64,000 nucleotides of DNA, taken from the NCBI GenBank assembly GCA_945285405.1, contig CALYQJ010000001.1, positions 62,001 to 126,000 of the forward strand. The letters are read 5' to 3'. Positions 24,905 through 34,363 of the stretch are shown in pieces. Numbering within the stretch: position 1 is the stretch's first letter; each line of letters opens with the position of its first letter. This DNA is from an uncultured Lactobacillaceae bacterium. GTDB lineage: Bacteria > Bacillota > Bacilli > Lactobacillales > Lactobacillaceae. A model generated the notes under the pieces. It had not been told where the DNA came from. It ran no database searches and saw nothing but the letters and a program-made list of their open reading frames with translations. The translations under genes and the position numbers were made by a program.

Positions 24905-26695
24905 ATGATTAAGCTTAAAAAGATTTTAAGCGCCGGAGTTACTCTTTTAGCCGCAACGATGATGGTGGCTTGTGGTTCTAGTAACTCAAGTAGTTCTTCA
25001 AGTAGCAGTAGTACAAAGAATACTGATACGAATTCAGCGAAAGTAACATTTAAAACTGATTCAAAAAAAGGTGATTCTAAGGGTGGAGATTTAAAAGTAG
25101 CGGAAATTAACGATACTCCTTTCTCTGCAAATTGGTTGCCGGAAATACAAACGAGTGCAATTGATGAACATATAATGAAATGGGCTAGTGAAGGCCTTTT
25201 TAAGACTGATGATAATTTTAATATTCAAGATGGTGGTCCTGCTAACATCAAATTTGATGATAAAGCAAAAACCGCTACAATTACAATTAATCCTAAATTG
25301 AAGTGGTCTGATGGTAAGAAAGTTATTGCTAAAGACTTAGAATATTCTTATGAGATTATTGGTAATAAAGATACAGAATCTGAACGTTATAATGATCAGT
25401 ATGAAAATATTGAAGGTATGAAAGAATACCATGAAGGTAAAGCTAAAACAATTTCTGGAATTACTTATCCAAAAGGTGAAGATGGAGATAGTATTGTTCT
25501 CCACTTTAAAGAAATTAAAACTGGAATGGACGTTTCTGGTAATGGTTGGTATTCTGAAAATGCGGAGCCTTACCATTATTTAAAAGATGTAGCATTTAAG
25601 GATTTACAAGCTTCTAAGCAAAATAAAGTTGCTCCATTGTTCTTTGGACCTTATAAAGTAAAACATATTGTAAGTGGTCAATCTGTAACTTTTGAACCTA
25701 ATAAAGAATATTATCGTGGAGAACCAAAATTAGATAGTGTTACCGTATCAATTGTTAATCCGGCGACTTTATCACAGCAAATTAAAGCTCATAAATTTGA
25801 TATTATTGAAGTTAGACCAAGCAATTGGAAAAGTGTAAAAAATACTAGTGGATACAATTACTTAGGTGTTAAACCTATGGCTTATAGTTACTTAGGCTTT
25901 AGAGTTGGTTCCCTTGATCGAGTTAAGAATGTTAATACCGAAAACCCAAAAGCTAAAATGGGAAATCAAAATTTACGACAAGCAATGGCTTATGCAATGA
26001 ATGTTGATCAGGTAGTTGATAAATTCTCTAATGGATTAGGATATCGTGATACTACATTAATTCCTACTGCTTTTGGTGAATTCCATGATTCTAAAGCCAA
26101 AGGATTTCCATATGATCCAGCTAAAGCTAAGAAGTTGTTAGATGATGCTGGTTATAAAATGGGTAAAGATGGTTATCGAACTGATCCTGATGGTAAAGAT
26201 TTGACTATAACATTTTCTGCGATGTCTGGTAAGCCAGAGCAACAAGCTATTGTAAATAACTATATTCAAAAATGGAAAGATGTTGGATTAAGAGTTAAAT
26301 TATTAAATGGTAAGTTAACTGAATTTAATTCATTTTATGATAATTTGAAGAAAACAAATCAGGGTAATATTGATGTATTCATGGCTGCTTGGTCTCTTTC
26401 TAGTGAACCTAGCGCAGCTGCTTCTATGTGGTCATCAAACCAACCAATGAACTTTGCAAGATTTAGTAGTAAAACTAATGATAAGTTGATTAGAGATGTA
26501 CAATCTCAAGCTTCAGCAACAAATCATGATCATTTTGTTAAGTCAATGATTAAATGGCAAGATAATATGAATAAAGAAGCATATATTGTTCCTTTAGATC
26601 GTGCTTATAATGTTTATGCTGTAAATAAAAAAGTTGAAAATTATTCAAGAAAATTAGCATTTGATGATTATTATAATGTTGGTTTAAGTAAATAA
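24905..26695 (+). CDS. oppA: Oligopeptide-binding lipoprotein OppA
   Basis: Extracellular peptide-binding protein anchored by lipid, 596 residues from ATG 24905. GGGAG (24892-24896) is 8 bases upstream, so the further in-frame start at 24887 is not preferred. The signal peptide ends with lipobox MVAC, followed by a Ser-rich tether that separates the anchor from the SBP_bac_5 fold. NPKLKWSDGKKVIAKDLEYSY and PYKVKHIVSGQSVTFEPNKEYYRG are family segments. It supplies peptides to the preceding OppBCDF complex and ends before a strong terminator. Confidence 0.95.
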   Translation: MIKLKKILSAGVTLLAATMMVACGSSNSSSSSSSSSTKNTDTNSAKVTFKTDSKKGDSKGGDLKVAEINDTPFSANWLPEIQTSAIDEHIMKWASEGLFKTDDNFNIQDGGPANIKFDDKAKTATITINPKLKWSDGKKVIAKDLEYSYEIIGNKDTESERYNDQYENIEGMKEYHEGKAKTISGITYPKGEDGDSIVLHFKEIKTGMDVSGNGWYSENAEPYHYLKDVAFKDLQASKQNKVAPLFFGPYKVKHIVSGQSVTFEPNKEYYRGEPKLDSVTVSIVNPATLSQQIKAHKFDIIEVRPSNWKSVKNTSGYNYLGVKPMAYSYLGFRVGSLDRVKNVNTENPKAKMGNQNLRQAMAYAMNVDQVVDKFSNGLGYRDTTLIPTAFGEFHDSKAKGFPYDPAKAKKLLDDAGYKMGKDGYRTDPDGKDLTITFSAMSGKPEQQAIVNNYIQKWKDVGLRVKLLNGKLTEFNSFYDNLKKTNQGNIDVFMAAWSLSSEPSAAASMWSSNQPMNFARFSSKTNDKLIRDVQSQASATNHDHFVKSMIKWQDNMNKEAYIVPLDRAYNVYAVNKKVENYSRKLAFDDYYNVGLSK

Positions 26696-26720
26696 ATTTA
26701 ATTTTATTGTTTAAATTATA

Positions 26721-26758
26721 AAAACCAGGCTTTAGTTTAAAAGCAACTGGTTTTTTTT
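26721..26758 (+). terminator. Rho-independent terminator after oppA
   Basis: AAAACCAG (26721-26728) with GCTTT (26729-26733) pairs with AAAGC (26740-26744) and CTGGTTTT (26747-26754), leaving a 6-base loop and a two-base bulge. Eight T residues (26751-26758) complete the stem and tail. It ends the opp transcription unit before rnc. Confidence 0.85.
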
Positions 26759-26813
26759 ATATATTAAAAAAAATATAAAACTTTGAAAAGAAAGGTAATA
26801 ACAGTTTTTATCC

Positions 26814-26842
26814 TTTAATGTCGCCCTTTATTCTTGTATAAT
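26814..26842 (+). promoter_or_regulatory. rnc promoter, placed to give a leaderless mRNA
   Basis: TATAAT (26837-26842) has a weak TTTAAT (26814-26819) at 17 bp. The rnc ATG begins at 26850, only 7 bases after the -10, so transcription would start at or next to the initiation codon. No Shine-Dalgarno sequence is present in the short interval. Confidence 0.55.
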
Positions 26843-26849
26843 TTTCACT

Positions 26850-27563
26850 ATGGATACTAAAAATAAGCGAATAATAAAATTACAAAATAAATTAACAAAA
26901 CGTTTTGGTATTACAGTTAATTATGACCTGTTAGTTCAGGCCATGTCCCATACGAGTTATGTAAATGAAATGAATGAAGACCGCTCAATGAGTTATGAAA
27001 AATTAGAATTTTTAGGAGATGCAATTTTACAGTTTGTAATTACGGCCTACATTTATAGAAATTATCCCGATTTTGACGAAGGTGAATTAACTCGCTTTCG
27101 AGCTAATATTGTTCAATCAGCTAGTTTAAGTCAATTTTCTTTGGAAATTGGCTTGGATCAGGCGGTGTTACTTGGACAAGGAGAATTAAAAAACAGTGGT
27201 AATCATCGCCGTTCTTTAATGGAGGATATATTTGAGTCACTTTTAGGAGCAATATACTTAAGTTCAGGTTTAGAAGCTGTTACCAAATTTTTGAATGAAA
27301 CGGTTATTAAAGATATTAAAAACGGTAAACTGAAAGTTAATGTTGATTATAAAACAGCTTTACAAGAATTATTGCAAGAAGATGGAACTATTAAGATTGA
27401 ATATATTCCCCATGATCATCCAGATCAAAGAAAAGATTGGGCAACTGATCTTTTTGTTAATGGTGAACTGATAAGTAGTGGTGTAGGACATAATCGTAAA
27501 TTAGCTGAACAAGAAGCAGCAAAAGTGGCTTTAGCTAAAATAAATGCAAATAAGGGAAAATAA
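26850..27563 (+). CDS. rnc: Ribonuclease III
   Basis: Double-strand-specific endoribonuclease for rRNA and mRNA processing. It has 237 residues, with the catalytic signature YEKLEFLGDAIL (about 49-60), HRRSLMEDIFESLLGAIYL carrying the second acidic pair, and a C-terminal dsRNA-binding domain (about 165-235, ending RKLAEQEAAKVALAKI). The N terminus aligns with normal family length, supporting ATG 26850 even though no ribosome site is visible. It heads rnc-smc-ftsY-ylxM-ffh. Confidence 0.96.
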   Translation: MDTKNKRIIKLQNKLTKRFGITVNYDLLVQAMSHTSYVNEMNEDRSMSYEKLEFLGDAILQFVITAYIYRNYPDFDEGELTRFRANIVQSASLSQFSLEIGLDQAVLLGQGELKNSGNHRRSLMEDIFESLLGAIYLSSGLEAVTKFLNETVIKDIKNGKLKVNVDYKTALQELLQEDGTIKIEYIPHDHPDQRKDWATDLFVNGELISSGVGHNRKLAEQEAAKVALAKINANKGK

Positions 27564-27566
27564 TAT

Positions 27567-30500
27567 TTGTTTTTAAAAACTCTAACTTTAACTGGTTTTA
27601 AATCTTTTCAAAAGAAAACAACTATTGATTTTGATTCAAGAATAAATGGGATTATTGGGCCAAATGGATCTGGTAAAAGTAATCTTATTGAAGCTATTCA
27701 ATTTGCAATGGGGGAACAATCTGGGAAGAGTTTGCGCGGTAATACAATGAAAGATATTATCTTTTCTGGTTCGCAAACCGAAAAAGCTCTTAATCGAGCT
27801 AAAGTACAGTTGATTTTGGATAATAGTGACCGTTTACTAAAAGATTATGGTGATTTAGTAACCATAAGTCGCATTTTATATCGTGATGGTACCTCAGAAT
27901 ATGAAATTAATGGTCAAAAGGTAAGACAAAAGGATGTACAAGCATTATTTTTTAGTGCAGGATTAGGTCGGGATACTTTAGCTTTTATAACCCAGGGAAA
28001 AGTTCAAAAAATTATTGATAGCGATCCGGTTGCTCGGCGTGGCGTATTTGAAGAAGTTGCTGGAGTTTATAAATATAAATTAAATCGTCGTGAAGCCGTA
28101 AATAATTTAGAATCAACGGATTTTGAAGTTCAACGGTTAAAAGATTTGCTTTTAGAATTAAATAATAATTTAAAACCACTTGAAAATGAAAGCAAGCGGG
28201 CAACTGAGTATGCAAATTTAAAAGATTTATATGATCGAATTAATCTTTATGGTATTGTTGCTAAAATTAAGAAAATTGTTTTAGAACGTGATCAAAAAAT
28301 TGAATTACAAAAGAAATTAGAAAAAGAAAATCATCAATATCAAGAAAATATATCAACAGTTAAAACTCAAATTACTGCTGAACAAAATAAAGAACATGAA
28401 TATCAAGAAAATCTGGATCATCTTCAGCAAAAATTAGTTACCTTAATTAAAAGCCGTGATCAAGTCAATTCTAAGCATCAAGTATTACTCACCAAAAAAT
28501 CCCAAAATGAAGCTCAAATAGTTGAATTAAATAATCATTTACTTTCTTTAAGAAAAGAAGCTTTGTTAATTAATGAACAACAAGAGAAAGTCAAGAAAGA
28601 TTTAGAAGAAATTGAACCAAAATTAAATTTGAAGTTTCAAAAGCAAACGGATCTTAATTCAATTTCAGGTAAAGATTTAGAGTCATTAAATCAAGAACTA
28701 GCTAATTTAAAAGAACAATATTTTGATTTGTTAAATAAAAAAACTAATTTGAGAAATAAGCTTAATTTAATAGAAAACGAAGTAAATTCTAGAAATAAAA
28801 TAATTGCTAATTATCAAAAAAGAATTCAAGAAAAAAATTTAATTTTAGCAGATTTAAAACAACAACAGACAGATTTTGAACAAAAAATTAAAGACAGTCA
28901 AAAGGTGCTTTCACAACTTCAAAAGTCTTTAGCTAATATTAACCAAAAACTCCAAGATTTTAAAATAAGGCAAGAGAAGTTAAAACAACAACTTTCAGTA
29001 AAACAAAATGATCAACAGATTTTGAAAACTCAAGTTAATGAATTGGCTAATCAAGAACGTTCACTTAATGGCTTTTTTGATGGTGTTAAAGTGATTATAA
29101 AAAATGCTGATAAAATTGGGGGAATTGTTGGAACTATTTTCCAATTAGTTCAAGTTCCCGAGAAATATCAAACAGCATTATCTGAAGCTTTGGGTACTCG
29201 TTTTCAAAATATAGTAACTGTAGATGAAGCTGCCGCTAAACGGGCCATTGCTTTTTTAAAAGCAGCAAATAAAGGACGTGCTACTTTTTATCCATTAGAT
29301 CGGATTAAAGCTCAGGAATTAAATCACAGTGTTAAAGAAAAATTAAATCAAGAAGAGGGCTTTTTAGGAGTAGCTTTAGATTTAATTGAATTTAATCCAC
29401 AATATCGTTCAGTCATTTCCAATTTTTTTGGAAAATTGCTAATTGCAAACGATCTAGATGCAGCTACTAATTTGTCACATTTAATGCAAAATCGTTATCG
29501 AATTGTAACCTTAGCTGGAGATTTAATTAATATCGGCGGTTCTTTGACTGGAGGTAAGTCGAACAAACGCCATGATTATTTTCGTAAAAGTGAAATTACA
29601 GAAAAAAAGAAATTAATTGTTCACTGTCAACAAGAAATTTTGGTTGATCAAAACAAGTTAAAAAACCTACAAAATGAGCAACAAGAACTTTTAACTAGCT
29701 TATCACACATAAATGAACAAATTAGACAAGTAAATCTTGATTTATCTAAATTAAATCAGAATTTAACTAGTGTTATAACACAAGAAAAAAGTATTAAAGA
29801 CCAAACAGCTGAATTAAATCTGGAGATTGCCGAGCAAAATCGTAATGTAACTGATTCTCAGGAAATCATTAATTTTCAAGATCAGTTGAAAATTAATGCT
29901 AGTGAACTTACAAAAATGGATCAGCAGATGACAGTGATTAATAATCAAATTGAACAACAATTGCAGGCAGATGTTGCTGGTAAGCAAAGTAAGTTAGAAG
30001 CAGAGATTGCTACCTTAAAAGAGCGGAAACTCAACTTTCAACAACGGTTAAAAGATTTTTTAAACCAGCAAAGTAAAAATCAAGAAGAACAAGTAACGGA
30101 TCAAAATAAAGTTAATAATTTACAGAAACAAAATCTTGAAATTACAGCTGATTTGAAAGCCACTTCAAATCAATTAAAAGAATTTACTAAAAGTGAAACT
30201 GATTTAAATCAGAATAAAGAAACTTTGATTGCTCAACAGCAAAGTTTAAAAGTTAGGCAAGAGGAGTTAGCCAAGCAATTGAGTCAACATCAACAGCTTT
30301 TTGCTAAAGTTGAAAATTCCTTAAATGATTTGGGTATGCAATCAGCACGTTTTAAAATACAGTTAGATAATTTATTGGATAATTTAGCAAATGATTATGA
30401 AATGAGCTATGAAGCTGCACAAAAAGCAGTTTTAGAGCATGAATTAACTAGTGAAGAGTTAAAAATTGATCCAAAAAAAATACAGAAACAATTACGAGAT

Positions 30501-31115
30501 TTTGGGAATGTAAATTTAGCGGCAGTTAATGAATATCAAAAATTAAAAGAACGAGTTGACTTTTCTCAAAAACAACTTAAAGATGTCCAGCAAGCTAGAG
30601 TTGAATTACAAGAATCGATTGACCAGTTAGATGAACAAGTACGGTATTTATTTAAAAAGGCTTTTGATACTGTAAATCAGGCTTTTCAAGAAATTTATCC
30701 CATTATGTTTAGTGGTGGAAATGCAGAATTAAAATTGACGGAACCTGAAGATTTATTGCATACTGGAGTTGAGATTATAGCTGCTCCTCCTGGGAAAAAA
30801 AGCCGGTCTTTGAGTTTGCTTTCTGGTGGAGAAAAATCATTAAGTGCAATTACTTTGCTTTTTGCCATAATAAAAGTTAGTACAGTTCCTTTTTCAATTC
30901 TTGACGAAGTTGAAGCAGCTTTAGATGAAGCAAACGTTGACCGGTTTAGTCAGTATTTAGAAACTCTAAACAGCAAAACTCAATTCATAGTAATTACTCA
31001 TCGTCGTTCAACAATGCGAGCAGCGCAAAGACTTTTTGGTGTAACTATGGTTGGAACAGGAATTTCAAAAATAGTATCGGTAAGATTAGATGGTGAACTT
31101 ATCAATAAGGAGTAA
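27567..31115 (+). CDS. smc: Chromosome segregation ATPase SMC
   Basis: Condensin-type ATPase that organises the chromosome with ScpA/ScpB. It has 1182 residues, with Walker A GPNGSGKSN (31-39), two long coiled-coil arms rich in Gln/Lys/Glu, a hinge domain at roughly 500-670 (including VGTIFQLVQVPEKYQTAL and GSLTGGK), signature LLSGGEKSLSAI (about 1083) and Walker B ILDEVEAALD (about 1110). It begins at TTG 27567 with AAGGG 10 bases upstream, 3 bp after rnc. Confidence 0.97.
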   Translation: MFLKTLTLTGFKSFQKKTTIDFDSRINGIIGPNGSGKSNLIEAIQFAMGEQSGKSLRGNTMKDIIFSGSQTEKALNRAKVQLILDNSDRLLKDYGDLVTISRILYRDGTSEYEINGQKVRQKDVQALFFSAGLGRDTLAFITQGKVQKIIDSDPVARRGVFEEVAGVYKYKLNRREAVNNLESTDFEVQRLKDLLLELNNNLKPLENESKRATEYANLKDLYDRINLYGIVAKIKKIVLERDQKIELQKKLEKENHQYQENISTVKTQITAEQNKEHEYQENLDHLQQKLVTLIKSRDQVNSKHQVLLTKKSQNEAQIVELNNHLLSLRKEALLINEQQEKVKKDLEEIEPKLNLKFQKQTDLNSISGKDLESLNQELANLKEQYFDLLNKKTNLRNKLNLIENEVNSRNKIIANYQKRIQEKNLILADLKQQQTDFEQKIKDSQKVLSQLQKSLANINQKLQDFKIRQEKLKQQLSVKQNDQQILKTQVNELANQERSLNGFFDGVKVIIKNADKIGGIVGTIFQLVQVPEKYQTALSEALGTRFQNIVTVDEAAAKRAIAFLKAANKGRATFYPLDRIKAQELNHSVKEKLNQEEGFLGVALDLIEFNPQYRSVISNFFGKLLIANDLDAATNLSHLMQNRYRIVTLAGDLINIGGSLTGGKSNKRHDYFRKSEITEKKKLIVHCQQEILVDQNKLKNLQNEQQELLTSLSHINEQIRQVNLDLSKLNQNLTSVITQEKSIKDQTAELNLEIAEQNRNVTDSQEIINFQDQLKINASELTKMDQQMTVINNQIEQQLQADVAGKQSKLEAEIATLKERKLNFQQRLKDFLNQQSKNQEEQVTDQNKVNNLQKQNLEITADLKATSNQLKEFTKSETDLNQNKETLIAQQQSLKVRQEELAKQLSQHQQLFAKVENSLNDLGMQSARFKIQLDNLLDNLANDYEMSYEAAQKAVLEHELTSEELKIDPKKIQKQLRDFGNVNLAAVNEYQKLKERVDFSQKQLKDVQQARVELQESIDQLDEQVRYLFKKAFDTVNQAFQEIYPIMFSGGNAELKLTEPEDLLHTGVEIIAAPPGKKSRSLSLLSGGEKSLSAITLLFAIIKVSTVPFSILDEVEAALDEANVDRFSQYLETLNSKTQFIVITHRRSTMRAAQRLFGVTMVGTGISKIVSVRLDGELINKE

Positions 31116-31117
31116 AA

Positions 31118-32437
31118 ATGGGATTATTTGACCGCTTAAAAAAATCACTTTTTGGGAATAAATCAACTGAAGAAGAATCTCAAACTACAGATGAATTAAA
31201 AGATTCTAATGATCTTGACAGCTCGCAAGAACAAGAAAAAGTTGATAGTAAAGAAAATAAAAAAATTGAAAATAATTTAACAGGGTCTGAAGAAAAAAAA
31301 GCAGTTAATCAGAATGAATCAGAATTTACAAGTGATATTAATCAATCTGTCGATACTCAAAATAATATTCATGAATCTGAACAGTTATCAGATACAGTAG
31401 ATAGTGATTTTAACAAAAAAACTAAAGAAACCTTTGATAAAGAAAATGCTAATGATGAATCTTCATCTAAAATCGATTCTAAAGATGTAACAATAACTGA
31501 AACTAACGATTCTAACGATAAATATGATTTGGGTTTAAAGAAATCACGAAATAGTTTTGCTACAAAATTTAATCATTTTTTGGCAAATTTTCGTAGTGTC
31601 GACCAAGAGTTTTTTGATAATTTAGAAGATTTTTTAATTGAATCTGATGTTGGTTATGAATTGGCTATGAACTTATCAGATCAATTAAAAAAAATGGTTA
31701 AAGAGGAAAACCTTAAAACAAAAAAGGAAATTGGTCAAGCTATTATTGCTTATTTAATTAATAGTTACGATGTTGATAATGCTGCTAAAAGTTTAAATTA
31801 TCACGAAGGTTTAAATATATATCTTTTTGTTGGAGTTAATGGTGCTGGTAAAACTACAACAATTGGTAAATTAGCTAATCGCTTTATCAAAAGAGGTAAA
31901 AAAGTAATTTTAGTTGCTGGTGATACTTTTAGGGCAGGAGCTACTGAACAATTGGATCTTTGGGCTCAAAAAACGGGAGCTCAAATTATTAAAGGTAAAT
32001 CTAATCAAGATCCAGCTTCTTTAGTTTATGAAGGAATCCATCAAGCAAAAATCGAGAATGCTGATTATTTAATGATAGACACCGCTGGTCGCTTACAAAA
32101 TAAAGTTAATTTAATGAATGAATTAGATAAAATTAAGCGGACAATTAAAAAGGAATCAGGTAGTGATCCAACGGAAACTTTATTAGTTATTGATGCAACT
32201 ACTGGTCAAAATGGTTTGAATCAAGCTAAAGAATTTAATCAAGTTACTAAATTAACTGGTTTAGTTTTAAGTAAATTGGATGGCACTGCAAAGGGAGGCA
32301 TTGTCTTACAAATTAAAAAATCATTGAATATTCCAGTTAAATTGGTTGGTTTAGGAGAAAAAGTCGATGATTTGGTTGATTTTGATCCAGAAGAATTTAT
32401 GCGTGGTTTCTTTAAAGGAATTTTAGAAACCTCATGA
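31118..32437 (+). CDS. ftsY: Signal recognition particle receptor FtsY
   Basis: SRP receptor GTPase that docks ribosome-SRP complexes at the membrane. The first about 145 residues are a long, highly acidic Asp/Glu/Ser/Asn-rich A domain of low complexity. The NG domain follows, with GVNGAGKTTTIGKLA (about 239), DTFRAGATEQL, DTAGRL and LSKLDGTAKGG. Its 439 residues are in the upper normal range. It partners with Ffh encoded two genes downstream and its stop overlaps ylxM by 4 bp. Confidence 0.97.
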   Translation: MGLFDRLKKSLFGNKSTEEESQTTDELKDSNDLDSSQEQEKVDSKENKKIENNLTGSEEKKAVNQNESEFTSDINQSVDTQNNIHESEQLSDTVDSDFNKKTKETFDKENANDESSSKIDSKDVTITETNDSNDKYDLGLKKSRNSFATKFNHFLANFRSVDQEFFDNLEDFLIESDVGYELAMNLSDQLKKMVKEENLKTKKEIGQAIIAYLINSYDVDNAAKSLNYHEGLNIYLFVGVNGAGKTTTIGKLANRFIKRGKKVILVAGDTFRAGATEQLDLWAQKTGAQIIKGKSNQDPASLVYEGIHQAKIENADYLMIDTAGRLQNKVNLMNELDKIKRTIKKESGSDPTETLLVIDATTGQNGLNQAKEFNQVTKLTGLVLSKLDGTAKGGIVLQIKKSLNIPVKLVGLGEKVDDLVDFDPEEFMRGFFKGILETS

Positions 32438-32766
32438 AATTTGCTGATAAAATTCGAATTACTCGTTTAATTGATGTATACGGTGGTTTGTTAACTCAAA
32501 AGCAACTGGATTATTTGGTTTTTTATTATGATGAAGATTTATCATTGAATGAAATTGGTGAGTATTTTAAAATAAGTCGGCAAGCTGTTTCGGAAAATTT
32601 ACGTCGTTCCGTGCAACAATTAGAAAATTATGAAACTAAAGTTGGACTACTTTCCCGATTGGATCAATTAGATAATTTATTGAATAAGATAGGAAATATG
32701 AATTCTTCTACCCGAAAATTAGTAAAAGAGATTCGGAAAATTATGGATTTTGAGAGAGGTAATTAA
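32434..32766 (+). CDS. ylxM: YlxM/p13 family helix-turn-helix protein
   Basis: Small SRP-associated protein of 110 residues. Its sigma-70 region-4-like helix-turn-helix (LNEIGEYFKISRQAVSENLRRSVQQLENYE) is typical. Streptococcal YlxM interacts with SRP components. It is wedged between ftsY and ffh with 4-bp and 1-bp overlaps, as in most Bacillota, implying tight stoichiometric coupling. It probably binds RNA or SRP rather than acting as a classical transcription factor. Confidence 0.92.
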   Translation: MKFADKIRITRLIDVYGGLLTQKQLDYLVFYYDEDLSLNEIGEYFKISRQAVSENLRRSVQQLENYETKVGLLSRLDQLDNLLNKIGNMNSSTRKLVKEIRKIMDFERGN

Positions 32767-34208
32767 TGGCATTTGAAGGTTTAACCGAAAGATTAAAAAA
32801 AACATTTAAAAAGCTTAGTGGTAAAGGGAAAATTAGTCAAAATGATCTTGATAATGCGATGCACGAAATTCGTGCCGCTTTATTGGAAGCTGATGTTAGC
32901 TTAAAAGTAACGCGTGAAGTTACTCGCAGTGTTTCTAAAGAAGCTTTAGGAGCAAAAGTTTTAGATAGTGTTACCCCTGATCAACAAATTGTTAAAATAG
33001 TTAACGATGAGTTAATTAAGGTAATGGGCTCTAAAGCAGCACAGTTAAATAAAGCTAAGCATATTCCGACAATTATTTTAATGGTAGGACTTCAAGGTGC
33101 TGGTAAAACAACTGCTGTGGGCAAAATAGCTCGTCGATTAATGAAAGAAAAACAATCACGACCATTTTTTATTGCAGCTGATGTTTATCGACCAGCAGCA
33201 ATTGAACAATTAAAAACTTTGGGAGAAGATTTACAAGTACCAGTATATGATGAAGGTACAAATGTTGATCCTGTTGAGATTGTAAAAAATGGTTTAGCTC
33301 AAGCTAAAAAGGATAATCATGACTATGTTTTTATTGATACTGCGGGCCGGTTAACCATTGATGAACAATTAATGGATGAACTAAAAAATATTAAAGAAGT
33401 TGCTCAACCAAATGAAATTCTGTTAGTAGTTGATGCAATGACAGGACAGACTGCTGTCGATGTTGCTAATGATTTTAATGATGCACTAGGAATCACTGGG
33501 GTAGTTTTAACTAAGCTTGATGGCGATACTCGTGGTGGAGCAGCACTTTCAATTCGTTATGATACAGGAGTACCAATTAAGTTCATTGGAACTGGAGAAA
33601 AATTAGCTGATTTAGATGTTTTTTATCCAGATCGAATGGCAAGTCGAATTTTAGGAATGGGTGATATTCTATCATTAGTTGAAAAAGCCCAACAACAATA
33701 TGATGAAAAACAAGCTCAAGATTTAGCTCGTAAAATCCAAGAAAATAATTTTGATTTAGATGATTTTATTGATCAGATGAATCAAGTGCAGAAAATGGGT
33801 CCAGTTGATGAACTTATTAAAATGGTTCCAGGATTGGCTAATGTTCCAGGAGCTGCTAATATTCAATTTGGGGATAAGGACTTTGCTCATATGCGAGCTA
33901 TTGTTTCATCTATGACTCCTGAAGAACGTATGGACGCAAGTATTTTGAGCCCACGTCGTCGGAGGCGAATTGCAGCTGGATCAGGACGTGATGTGATGGA
34001 AGTTAATCGTCTAATTAAACAGTATAAACAAACTGCAACTATGATGAATAAAGTGCAAAATGGAAATTTAGGGGCTATGGATCAAATGTTCGCAGGTCAA
34101 GGAGTAAAAGGTAAAATTGGCCGGATGGCTATGAATTCTATGGTCAAAAAGAATAAAAAGCGTAAGCAAAAGCGGTTAAAGAAAATTAAACATTTTAAAA
34201 CTAAATAA
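32766..34208 (+). CDS. ffh: Signal recognition particle protein Ffh
   Basis: SRP54 GTPase that binds signal sequences and 4.5S/scRNA. It has 480 residues: N domain (1-90), G domain with GLQGAGKTTAVGKIA (about 108), DVYRPAAIEQL, DTAGRL and TKLDGDTRGG, then a methionine-rich M domain (about 300-450) that includes the SRP RNA-binding segment ILSPRRRRRIAAGSGRDV. The extreme C terminus is a lysine-rich tail. It closes the rnc-ffh unit before a terminator. Confidence 0.97.
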   Translation: MAFEGLTERLKKTFKKLSGKGKISQNDLDNAMHEIRAALLEADVSLKVTREVTRSVSKEALGAKVLDSVTPDQQIVKIVNDELIKVMGSKAAQLNKAKHIPTIILMVGLQGAGKTTAVGKIARRLMKEKQSRPFFIAADVYRPAAIEQLKTLGEDLQVPVYDEGTNVDPVEIVKNGLAQAKKDNHDYVFIDTAGRLTIDEQLMDELKNIKEVAQPNEILLVVDAMTGQTAVDVANDFNDALGITGVVLTKLDGDTRGGAALSIRYDTGVPIKFIGTGEKLADLDVFYPDRMASRILGMGDILSLVEKAQQQYDEKQAQDLARKIQENNFDLDDFIDQMNQVQKMGPVDELIKMVPGLANVPGAANIQFGDKDFAHMRAIVSSMTPEERMDASILSPRRRRRIAAGSGRDVMEVNRLIKQYKQTATMMNKVQNGNLGAMDQMFAGQGVKGKIGRMAMNSMVKKNKKRKQKRLKKIKHFKTK

Positions 34209-34215
34209 TCTTATT

Positions 34216-34250
34216 AAAAAAAGTTAGATACTTTTAATCTAACTTTTTTT
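34216..34250 (+). terminator. Rho-independent terminator after ffh
   Basis: AGTTAGAT (34222-34229) and ATCTAACT (34237-34244) form an 8-bp stem extended by A/T pairs, with a 7-base loop and a run of seven T residues to 34250. The preceding A-run makes it potentially bidirectional. Confidence 0.85.
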
Positions 34251-34363
34251 ATTGGGTATAAATATAATAAAAATTATGTTGCAAATATAAGACATTTTTT
34301 TTAAAAAAAATTGAATTCATTTTGTTAAATTAAAAACATTAAAAGTAGTGAGGTTTAATAAAA

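Noticed and set aside
34247..34320. Minus-strand 23-codon frame between ffh and the ABC gene, considered as an Rgg peptide
   Set aside because: No ribosome site, no typical pheromone composition, and it overlaps the ffh terminator region.
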